A stretch of DNA of 6,946 bases, taken from positions 1 through 6,946 of the forward strand of contig CAJGDW010000083.1 of NCBI GenBank assembly GCA_904502115.1. The letters are read 5' to 3'. This DNA is from Paludibacteraceae bacterium (GTDB lineage: Bacteria; Bacteroidota; Bacteroidia; Bacteroidales; Paludibacteraceae). Below are positions 1-6,266 of this stretch, piece by piece. Each line of letters begins with the position of its first letter. Within the stretch, counting starts at the first letter, position 1. The notes below the pieces were generated by a model that saw nothing but the letters and a program-made list of their open reading frames with translations, ran no database searches and was not told the origin of the DNA. The position numbers and the translations under genes were made by a program.

Positions 1-1505
1 CCATCAACTCTACCGCCAATTTCTCTAACGAAAAAACGGTGTTAGGCAACCCTACCGAATCGGCTATTTTGGGTTCTATTGGCATGGAGCAAACTGCTGC
101 TATCAGAAACGAATACAACATTATCAACCGTATTCCATTTTCTAGCGCATGGAAATACATGGTAACCCACGCCAAGAGCAACCAAACTGGCGAAGAAATC
201 ATGGTTATTAAAGGTGCTCCCGAAGTGATTTCGCGCATCATTGGCCGCAACGATTACCTAGCAGAAGTTGCCACCCAACAAGAACGCGGCAGACGCGCCA
301 TATCGGCAGCCATTATTGCATCAACCGATTTTGATAAAATAAAGAAAGAGTTAGAGCAAGGTTACGCACTTAAAGACTGCACCTACATTGGCACCTGGTT
401 TATAGAAGACCCAGTGCGTAGCGACGTACCCGAAGCCATCGAAAAATGCTACACCGCAGGCATCGACGTAGTAATGATGACTGGCGACAACATTAAAACC
501 GGTAGCGAAATTGCTCGTCAATCGGGCTTTACCAACATTTGGGCTATCGAGGCAAAAGACTTTAACGAAGCCATTGAATGTCCTAAAAACGGTCGTGCAT
601 ATCCTAACGTTATTACCCGTTGTACCCCAAGCAACAAATTGGATATCTTGCAATGGATGCAATCGAACAATTACGTATGCGCTATGACAGGCGACGGTGT
701 AAACGACTCACCTAGTTTGAACCACGCAGACGTAGGTATTGCCATGGGCTCTGGTACTTCGGTAGCAAAAGAAGCAGCAGATATTGTATTGCTAGACGAT
801 GCATTCCCATCAATTGTAACTGGCGTTAAATGGGGTCGTTCGTTGTTCAAAAACATCAAGAACTTCTTGTTCTTGCAACTCTCTATCAACGTATCGGCTT
901 GTATGGTAGCTGTATTTGGTCCACTAGTTGGCGTAGAAATGCCCTTTACCGTTACCCAATTCTTGTGGATTAACCTGGTAATGGACTCGCTTGCTGCTAT
1001 TGCCTTGGCATCGGAACCAGCCGACGAAAGAGTATTGCTAGACAAACCACGCAACAAATCGGAATTCATCATCAACAAACCATTGGCAAAAGCCATCTTC
1101 GGTTTTGGTGGATTTGTTTGGTTGCTATGTATTGCCATCTTGTGGGGCATGGAACACACAACTACCATTGCTTCGTGGGGCTGCGATTTTGCTACTAAAT
1201 TCTTTGCAAGCATCAATCCTACCGTATTTTTTGCCACTTACATGACCATCAACTGGTGGAACATGTTCAACGCACGTGTTATTGGCAAAAACAAATCAAT
1301 TTTTGCTGGTATTTTAAACAACAGCAAATTCTTAGGTATCATGGCCTTTATCTTGGGCGTTACCATTCTGATTGTACAAATAGGTGGCGAAGTATTCCAA
1401 ACCCAACCATTATCGATGGAAACATGGGGCTGGATTATTCTACTTACCTCGCCCATTGCATGGGTACGCGAGTTGTACTTTCAACTATTCGGTAAAAAGA
1501 AATAA
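1..1505 (+). CDS. Calcium-translocating P-type ATPase, PMCA type (C-terminal part, 5' end outside window)
   Basis: An ATP-driven cation pump of the inner membrane, most likely exporting Ca2+. The frame is open from base 3 with no stop, so the true start and the DKTGT phosphorylation site lie upstream of the window; the GTG at 39 is internal. Visible in order: GNPTE, the nucleotide-binding KGAPE motif (210-224), MTGDN (477-491), the hinge motif TGDGVND (687-707), then six hydrophobic segments (M5-M10) up to the stop at 1503-1505. In M5 the residues read INVSA and in M6 WINLVMDS. These keep the Asn and the Asn/Asp expected of Ca2+ site II, while the site I Glu of SERCA is Ala. That pattern, plus FNAR after M8, matches plasma-membrane (type IIB) pumps rather than SERCA. 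The tail is short (FGKKK) with no calmodulin-type extension. Family assignment is strong; Ca2+ as substrate is inferred from the family. Confidence 0.93.
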   Translation, partial: INSTANFSNEKTVLGNPTESAILGSIGMEQTAAIRNEYNIINRIPFSSAWKYMVTHAKSNQTGEEIMVIKGAPEVISRIIGRNDYLAEVATQQERGRRAISAAIIASTDFDKIKKELEQGYALKDCTYIGTWFIEDPVRSDVPEAIEKCYTAGIDVVMMTGDNIKTGSEIARQSGFTNIWAIEAKDFNEAIECPKNGRAYPNVITRCTPSNKLDILQWMQSNNYVCAMTGDGVNDSPSLNHADVGIAMGSGTSVAKEAADIVLLDDAFPSIVTGVKWGRSLFKNIKNFLFLQLSINVSACMVAVFGPLVGVEMPFTVTQFLWINLVMDSLAAIALASEPADERVLLDKPRNKSEFIINKPLAKAIFGFGGFVWLLCIAILWGMEHTTTIASWGCDFATKFFASINPTVFFATYMTINWWNMFNARVIGKNKSIFAGILNNSKFLGIMAFILGVTILIVQIGGEVFQTQPLSMETWGWIILLTSPIAWVRELYFQLFGKKK

Positions 1506-1527
1506 GAATCCTAACCGATAATTCATA

Positions 1528-1561
1528 AAAAAAATAGACCATTTAAATGGTCTATTTTTTT
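1528..1561. terminator. Bidirectional intrinsic terminator between converging genes
   Basis: A perfect 34-bp palindrome centred between 1544 and 1545. Its core is ATAGACCATTT/AAATGGTCTAT, flanked by an A-run on the left and a T-run on the right, so each strand reads as a stem followed by T residues. It lies 22 bp after the ATPase stop. The patatin stop codon (1560-1562, minus strand) overlaps its right end, so one element can serve both genes. The core has only four G-C pairs, so the strength is uncertain. Confidence 0.8.
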
Positions 1562-2330
1562 ATGCCAATAAATGAGAGTGCTGCTGTAATATCTTCTTGG
1601 TTTCTTCGTAACCTAACTTATAAATTTCATGCACCTGACTTAAACTAAATGTTTCGTACTGAAGAACCGTAGGCATTTCTACCAAAACATCACATAGTTT
1701 TCCACTTTCCTTGGAGTTAGCTCGGAACATAAAGTTGAATGCACGCAGTGCTATCTCTATGACATTTTTCTTGTACTCTGTAGGTGCTAACGGACTAACA
1801 TTAATACCAATAACAATTTCACACTCCTTGCGAATTGCTTCTACAGGAAAATTACAAAACACACCACCGTCAACGTAATGCACACCATCAATTACGGTTG
1901 GCGGAAATACAATCGGAACAGTTGACGACGCCATCACTCGCTCTGGCAAACTTCCTTCTGCAAACACCTTTACTACCCCATTATCCAGATCGGAAGATAC
2001 CACTCGCATTGGAATAGGCAAATCTTCGATATTGGCATACGGAATCTTTCTACGCAAAAATTCGATAAATTTATTTGGATTAAAAAATCCTGCTTTAGGA
2101 ATTGTTAGTTGAGTAAAATCGGCAAATCCCTTCTTTTGAAACAAACTACAAATATCTTTGGGCGTATATCCAGCGGAATACAACACCCCTGCAATAGCAC
2201 CTGCACTTGTTCCCGCTATAACATCGGGTTTACAACCAAATTCTTCTAACGCTCTAAGGGCTCCTGCATGTGCAAATCCTTTTGCCCCGCCGCCACTAAG
2301 AGCTACTCCTAATTTATATTTCTTGCTCAT
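1560..2330 (-). CDS. Patatin-like phospholipase (RssA/NTE-type), cytoplasmic
   Basis: A 256-residue serine lipid acyl hydrolase of the patatin family. The glycine-rich oxyanion loop SGGGAKG is at residues 12-18, the nucleophile elbow GTSAG at 40-44 (Ser42), and the dyad aspartate in DGG at 154-156 (Asp154), so both catalytic residues are present. There is no signal peptide or membrane segment. The length fits the short stand-alone bacterial members (RssA/YchK-like) rather than those with an outer-membrane C-terminal domain. The ATG overlaps the upstream hydrolase stop as ATGA (2327-2330), which supports this start and suggests translational coupling; no separate promoter is evident. The expected activity is release of fatty acids from phospholipids or lysophospholipids, but the natural substrate of this subgroup is not established. 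Confidence 0.93.
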   Translation of the reverse strand: MSKKYKLGVALSGGGAKGFAHAGALRALEEFGCKPDVIAGTSAGAIAGVLYSAGYTPKDICSLFQKKGFADFTQLTIPKAGFFNPNKFIEFLRRKIPYANIEDLPIPMRVVSSDLDNGVVKVFAEGSLPERVMASSTVPIVFPPTVIDGVHYVDGGVFCNFPVEAIRKECEIVIGINVSPLAPTEYKKNVIEIALRAFNFMFRANSKESGKLCDVLVEMPTVLQYETFSLSQVHEIYKLGYEETKKILQQHSHLLA

Positions 2331-3292
2331 CGTATTCTTTCTAAAACCTCGGGCGATACCGAGAGTTGTACATCCGATTTCCCGTATAATCCAGCAGGAT
2401 CAATATCCATCAAGGGTTTGTCAATGCCTTCTTCTGCCCAGGTCATATCAATTTGTATGCGGGCTTGGCCTACCACAAAACGGTTCACAAAATCGACAAC
2501 CGCATCGGCATGTTCTTTGTAACCCATAACGGCTATTTCGTGACCAAAATTGGTAAAACGAATGAATTGATAAGGCCATCCGTTCTTTTTAAACTGTTTG
2601 GCCAACGCATTGGATCCAAACATTCCCTTACCAAACACCATTAATTTATTATACACCACCAATTCATCTTTGGTACCGTGCATAAATAAGGTAGGAGCAG
2701 GTTGTTGTTGGTATTTTACCTTGCCATTAAACGCAGCCACAGCTCCAGAGAAAGGAACGATGCCCCCAAATTTAAAATCGGCAGGTAACACCTTGCTTAA
2801 CGCATGTTGATTTTGCAAGTAATAATCGCATTGCAACGAGATAATAGCCCCAGCACTCGAACCCGACAGCACAATCTGCTTTGGATTGATTTTTAGTTCT
2901 GTTGCGTGTTCTATGGCATAGTTAACTGCCGAATACGCATCTTCGACACCCACATTTACCGCATTTTCCATTAATTTGGCCAACTCTATCAAGCTGGTAC
3001 TTTCTACTCCTTTTAATCCCAATCGATAATCGATAGAGATTCCAACGATACCGGCTTTGGCCATGTTTTCCATATAGGTAACAGCCGATGGTGTATCGCG
3101 CTCGCCCATTTTAAAACCACCGCCAAACACAAAAAACACACATGGATGCGACGACAACGTATCGTCGGGCATATAGACATCCATTTTTAAGCTACAAGTA
3201 TCTCTCTGTGCAAAGGTATACGTCTGCTTTTGAACTGCCCAAATGGGTGATAAACAGCCTATAAAGGCCATCAATAAAAAGAGTTTTTTCAT
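2327..3292 (-). CDS. Exported alpha/beta hydrolase (esterase/lipase-like)
   Basis: A 321-residue alpha/beta-hydrolase. The N-terminus is a signal peptide: KK, then a hydrophobic stretch to about residue 18, with likely signal peptidase I cleavage after WA (residue 19). A Cys at 13 (FIGC) is a weak lipobox, so a lipoprotein is possible. The oxyanion region reads FGGGF at 56-60, where the esterase HGGGF class has His. The nucleophile elbow is GSSAG at 144-148 (Ser146). Asp209 in HGTKDE and His251 in FGHE complete a plausible triad. The layout resembles secreted BD-FAE/esterase-type enzymes acting on small esters or acylated sugars. About 60 residues follow the triad His and have no assignable motif. 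It is the first gene of an operon with the patatin-like gene. No Shine-Dalgarno is visible before the ATG. The substrate cannot be predicted from sequence. Confidence 0.88.
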   Translation of the reverse strand: MKKLFLLMAFIGCLSPIWAVQKQTYTFAQRDTCSLKMDVYMPDDTLSSHPCVFFVFGGGFKMGERDTPSAVTYMENMAKAGIVGISIDYRLGLKGVESTSLIELAKLMENAVNVGVEDAYSAVNYAIEHATELKINPKQIVLSGSSAGAIISLQCDYYLQNQHALSKVLPADFKFGGIVPFSGAVAAFNGKVKYQQQPAPTLFMHGTKDELVVYNKLMVFGKGMFGSNALAKQFKKNGWPYQFIRFTNFGHEIAVMGYKEHADAVVDFVNRFVVGQARIQIDMTWAEEGIDKPLMDIDPAGLYGKSDVQLSVSPEVLERIR

Positions 3293-3317
3293 CGTTTTAA
3301 ACGTTTATTCGGTTAAA

Positions 3318-3349
3318 CAAAAGTACGTATTTTCTCATAAACACCCACA
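3318..3349 (-). promoter_or_regulatory. Promoter for the hydrolase-patatin operon
   Basis: On the minus strand, TACTTTTG (3325-3318) is an exact match to the Bacteroidota -7 element TAnnTTTG. Twenty bases upstream is TGTG (3349-3346), one mismatch from the -33 TTTG. The -7 box ends about 25 bp before the hydrolase ATG, implying a 5' leader of roughly 20 nt. Confidence 0.62.
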
Positions 3350-3456
3350 CACGGCGCTGTTTTTAATATTTTTTAAACTGTCGACCATTTTATTCGGTGT
3401 TAAGCATTTTACAAAGACAAAAAGCAGTGTTTTTCAGCAAAAAAACAAGTCGATTA

Positions 3457-3488
3457 TTTGCTTACTCCAAAAAATATGATTACTTTTG
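3457..3488 (+). promoter_or_regulatory. Promoter for rpmE2 (L31)
   Basis: TTTG at 3457-3460 and TACTTTTG at 3481-3488, separated by 20 bp, match both elements of the Bacteroidota housekeeping promoter (TTTG / TAnnTTTG) without mismatch. Transcription would start near 3494, giving a leader of about 40 nt that is very A-rich and has no Shine-Dalgarno before the ATG at 3535. A-rich leaders of this type are typical of well-expressed Bacteroidota genes. Confidence 0.8.
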
Positions 3489-3534
3489 CAGTCCAATTTG
3501 TATAAAAATAAAAAAATCTAAAATATAACGCATT

Positions 3535-3783
3535 ATGAAAAAAGGAATCCATCCTGAAAACTATCGTCCTGTAGTATTCAAAGATATGTCGAACGGCGAT
3601 ATGTTCTTGTCTCGCTCTACCGCGAACACCAAAGAAACCATCGAATTTGAAGGCGAAACCTATCCAGTAGTTAAATTGGATATCTCTAGCAGCTCTCACC
3701 CATTCTACACAGGTAAATCTACCTTGGTTGACACCGCTGGTCGCGTTGACAAATTCAACTCTCGTTACAAAAGAAACAAATAA
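3535..3783 (+). CDS. rpmE2: 50S ribosomal protein L31, type B
   Basis: An 82-residue component of the large ribosomal subunit that bridges towards the small subunit. The start MKKGIHPENYRPVVFKD, the central SHPFYTGKSTLVDTAGRVDKF (split around residues 54-74) and the basic tail RYKRNK are diagnostic of L31. It contains no cysteine, so it lacks the zinc-binding Cys residues of type A L31 and belongs to the Cys-free type B. In some bacteria type B is a Zur-controlled back-up paralogue. No Zur-like site is evident here, and the strong housekeeping promoter suggests constitutive use, so this may be the only L31 of the organism (inference). It is monocistronic, with its own promoter upstream and a strong terminator 23 bp after the stop. 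Confidence 0.97.
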   Translation: MKKGIHPENYRPVVFKDMSNGDMFLSRSTANTKETIEFEGETYPVVKLDISSSSHPFYTGKSTLVDTAGRVDKFNSRYKRNK

Positions 3784-3806
3784 TTTACACCATAAATTGT
3801 ACGTTT

Positions 3807-3849
3807 CCAACAAAAAAAGCAACTCCCAAAGAGTTGCTTTTTTTGTTGG
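3807..3849. terminator. Strong, symmetric intrinsic terminator after rpmE2
   Basis: A perfect 19-bp inverted repeat (3807-3825 and 3831-3849) with the 5-nt loop CCAAA. The GC-containing part GCAACTC/GAGTTGC is followed by seven T on the plus strand, and by seven T on the minus strand because the left arm has seven A. It can therefore end rpmE2 transcription and also stop readthrough from the TPR-protease gene coming the other way. Confidence 0.92.
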
Positions 3850-3859
3850 TTATATCATT

Positions 3860-3935
3860 GTTTCCTTTTCATAAGGAAACTTTATGCATTTTCTTTCCTT
3901 TTTAGAAGGAAAGAAGAGGGTTTTAATAACCCTCT
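3860..3935. repeat. Series of three perfect hairpins with 5-nt loops
   Basis: Three consecutive exact inverted repeats fill the gap before the TPR-protease stop codon. Hairpin 1: GTTTCCTT/AAGGAAAC, 3860-3867 and 3873-3880, loop TTCAT. Hairpin 2: TTCTTTCCTT/AAGGAAAGAA, 3891-3900 and 3906-3915, loop TTTAG. Hairpin 3: AGAGGGTT/AACCCTCT, 3915-3922 and 3928-3935, loop TTAAT; it shares base 3915 with hairpin 2. Hairpins 1 and 2 share the core TTTCCTT/AAGGAAA, so their arms could also pair with each other. An ATGCAT palindrome sits between them (3884-3889). They would form the 3' untranslated end of the minus-strand TPR-protease mRNA, ahead of the terminator at 3807-3849. Function (mRNA 3'-end stability, termination or an intergenic repeat family) is not known. 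Confidence 0.75.
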
Positions 3936-3949
3936 AGAAAAGGTTGATT

Positions 3950-6004
3950 TTACTGCATAATCACTAATTTTGAATTGATATTATCGATAGTAATGGTACC
4001 AAAGCGTTCAAGCACAGTTTGTCCAAGCAACAAAGGAGCTTGCTGGCTATGTACCACAGAAGCTTCTACGTTACGTAGCACAGCATCACCTATTTTTATT
4101 TCTTTTAAACGGATAATAGTACCTTCGTGAATATCACCATTTGCCACAGAATAATATTCTTTACCTTTAATATCTTCCGATTTTAGATAACCATTCTTAA
4201 GCATAAACTGAGCCTCTACAGAAGAAATGGTTACACTAGAAGCACCTGTATCAAAGATAAATTTTAAAGGTAATTTATTTATGCTACAATCTACCTCGTA
4301 TACACCACTATACATTTTTCTCATTGGAACCTCGGTAATAATTGCTTCCGTGTCCTCTTCTTTTTCATTATACGGGATGGTCTCAACTGCCAACTTTTCT
4401 TTATACTCAGCAATCAGCGCAATAAAATCTGGATGGTTCCTTATGTTTTTAAGGTCGCCGTCGTTTTCGGTATGAGCTATAGCACGTCTACCCATTCCAA
4501 AAGATGTTTTAAGGGCAGCAATAGCACCTTCGGCATCGCCTATCAAAGATAAAAGACAAGCCTTCTCGTAATATGCACCTTCACTTGGTTCTGTGTTTAA
4601 CAAAGAATCCACCCACGCTATAGCTTCCTCATTGCGACCTAAAAAATAAAGAGCATAATGACGACGAGTTACATCATTTACCACAGTATCCCTGCTAAGC
4701 ACTACGTTGGCATCGGCATGAGAAAGTTCTGTCTTGCCTTGCATAAAATATAGTCGACTACGCATATAGTAATACTCATAATTTTCTTCTTCCAGTGTAA
4801 TGGCAGTAGAATAATCTGAAAGGGCAGATTGAAAATCGCCTAGCATTTCATACTGCCAACCACGAGCACGATAAAAAGATGCATAAGAAGGAAGCTGTTC
4901 TATTTGTTTATTGATGTCTTCTATAGCCTTATCATACTGACCAAGTCCCTGATAACAAACAGATCGAAGGGCAAGCGCTATATAACTCTCTGTTCCTGTT
5001 GCCTCAATGTATTTATTAATATCAATTAAAGCTCTAGAATACTCATCTATCTGAAGATAAGCCCAAGACCGATAATAATAAATATTCGCGTCTGCACCAT
5101 ATTCCTTCTCTATTTTGTTATATTCTGCTATAGCTTTGGGGTATTCTTCGTTCCATTCATAAAGCGAAGTCAACAGCATTCTATGATTTAGATTATTTTT
5201 TTCTTCTATACAAAGCTGTTTTACCAAAATAATAGCATAGTTTAAATCCTTCTTAAGAATATCTTTATATTGATCCTCTTCTGGATTTTCAGCATATCGA
5301 ATATATTTAAAGGCATCTTTGATAGCTAATTTTGTTTCGCCAAGTTTGTCGTAGGCCTGCATTCTAAATCGATAAACTTCTGTGTACGTATTGTCTAATT
5401 TTTCGCACCTGTTTATAATCTCAATAGCCTCTTTATACTTTTCGCGCTTAATCATATTGCGAGCCAAGCCCATCATAGGCAACACATCAGATTCATCATT
5501 TTTAAGCATTTGCTGGTAATCTGCATCCGATTTTTCATAATCTTCAAGAGTATAATAAAGTTGTGCCCTATCTGATAGTATACTTTTAATAGTTTCTGAG
5601 TCCTTAATTTTTAATGCAAGTTTATACGCCTTAGTATAATCTTCTATGGCTTTATCGTACATCTCGGTGTCATTGTAAATAGTAGCTCGCCACCAATAAA
5701 GCGTATGCTCTTTCAAATCCTGGTTCTTTTTAAAATACTTTATTGCATTATTGATATCGGACAATGCAAACGAATACTTCTCATTTCTACTATTTATAAC
5801 AGTTCTAAGAAAATAACCATAAAAAGACTTTGGATTTTCTTGTAAATGTAGGTTTAGGTATTCAACAGCTCTGTCAAATTCTAAATTTTCCATGTACTCA
5901 GTTGCTCGCTGTAAGTTGTAATCTTCGGCACTTTGAGCCAAACACACCTGCCCCGCCATGCACCATAGCAGCGCAGCAAAAAGAATTAAAATAGATTTTT
6001 TCAT
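3950..6004 (-). CDS. Exported TPR-repeat protein with C-terminal retropepsin-like aspartic protease domain
   Basis: A 684-residue protein. Residues 1-23 form a signal peptide (MKK, hydrophobic core, likely cleavage after CLA), so it probably acts in the periplasm or at the cell surface. From about 27 to 510 there are around twelve TPR-like helical pairs, with recurring signatures such as YDKAIEDY, YDKAIEDINKQI and FQSALSDYSTAI. These form a solenoid for protein binding. A short acidic linker (EKEEDTEA) leads to a clan AA aspartic protease domain from about 561 to the end. It has catalytic DTGAS at 585-589 (Asp585), a flap-like stretch SVANGDIHEG, and LLLGQTVL at 658-665, the LLG(x)xxL element of single-lobed retropepsin-like enzymes. 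One DTG per chain implies homodimerisation for activity. The target is unknown. It appears monocistronic. Only a degraded -7 (TACATTTA, minus strand) lies upstream. No Shine-Dalgarno precedes the ATG. Confidence 0.9.
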   Translation of the reverse strand: MKKSILILFAALLWCMAGQVCLAQSAEDYNLQRATEYMENLEFDRAVEYLNLHLQENPKSFYGYFLRTVINSRNEKYSFALSDINNAIKYFKKNQDLKEHTLYWWRATIYNDTEMYDKAIEDYTKAYKLALKIKDSETIKSILSDRAQLYYTLEDYEKSDADYQQMLKNDESDVLPMMGLARNMIKREKYKEAIEIINRCEKLDNTYTEVYRFRMQAYDKLGETKLAIKDAFKYIRYAENPEEDQYKDILKKDLNYAIILVKQLCIEEKNNLNHRMLLTSLYEWNEEYPKAIAEYNKIEKEYGADANIYYYRSWAYLQIDEYSRALIDINKYIEATGTESYIALALRSVCYQGLGQYDKAIEDINKQIEQLPSYASFYRARGWQYEMLGDFQSALSDYSTAITLEEENYEYYYMRSRLYFMQGKTELSHADANVVLSRDTVVNDVTRRHYALYFLGRNEEAIAWVDSLLNTEPSEGAYYEKACLLSLIGDAEGAIAALKTSFGMGRRAIAHTENDGDLKNIRNHPDFIALIAEYKEKLAVETIPYNEKEEDTEAIITEVPMRKMYSGVYEVDCSINKLPLKFIFDTGASSVTISSVEAQFMLKNGYLKSEDIKGKEYYSVANGDIHEGTIIRLKEIKIGDAVLRNVEASVVHSQQAPLLLGQTVLERFGTITIDNINSKLVIMQ

Positions 6005-6175
6005 AATGTATTGTTTTAAATGTATTATTCATTACCTACTCACATATGCCGTTTCTTGAAGAAAAGGTAAACGGAGAGAGAAATTATTTTACCACATCCA
6101 ATGAGAGCACTTATAGCCTTCCCTCACCTAGGGAGCGTGTAGGAAGTACTCAGAGACCGTGCGCGGAAACAACAT

Positions 6176-6206
6176 TTTGCATTCCCAACAATTTATACTA
6201 CCTTTG
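6176..6206 (+). promoter_or_regulatory. Promoter for the RhuM-family gene
   Basis: TTTG at 6176-6179 and TACCTTTG at 6199-6206, 19 bp apart, match both Bacteroidota promoter elements exactly. Transcription would begin near 6213, leaving a leader of about 55 nt before the ATG at 6267. The 6005-6175 stretch upstream holds no gene that I can support. Confidence 0.75.
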
Positions 6207-6240
6207 CATAACCAAACACACGGGGGCTCATCGTCCGAAG

Positions 6241-6266
6241 TTATAACATCTTAATTTTATAATCTT
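6241..6266 (+). repeat. Short imperfect direct repeat before the RhuM start codon
   Basis: TTATAACATCTT (6241-6252) and TTATAATCTT (6257-6266) are two near-copies separated by AATT, the second directly abutting the ATG. They lie in the predicted mRNA leader. They could be a binding site for the gene's own N-terminal DNA-binding-like region, or chance in AT-rich sequence. Confidence 0.3.

Noticed and set aside
671..1237. A 188-codon open frame on the minus strand
   Set aside because: It lies fully antisense to the conserved hinge and membrane part of the P-type ATPase and has no recognisable motif; it is a codon-usage shadow.
3149..3167. Inverted repeat CGACGA/TCGTCG
   Set aside because: It lies inside the hydrolase coding sequence, encodes ordinary residues, and has no run of T or flanking regulatory context.
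3454..3822. A 122-codon minus-strand open frame across rpmE2
   Set aside because: It is antisense to the clearly conserved L31 gene, and its ends run into the promoter and terminator of that gene.
6010..6045. Possible promoter for the TPR-protease gene (TACATTTA on the minus strand)
   Set aside because: The -7 has a mismatch at the conserved G and there is no TTTG at the expected distance upstream; too weak to annotate.
6049..6074. CCGTTT/AAACGG hairpin as a terminator
   Set aside because: The loop is 14 nt, no T-run follows on either strand, and no gene ends here; the neighbouring genes diverge.
6046..6246. A 66-codon plus-strand open frame ahead of the RhuM gene
   Set aside because: It spans the RhuM promoter, has no family resemblance and no good initiation context; the sequence looks non-coding.
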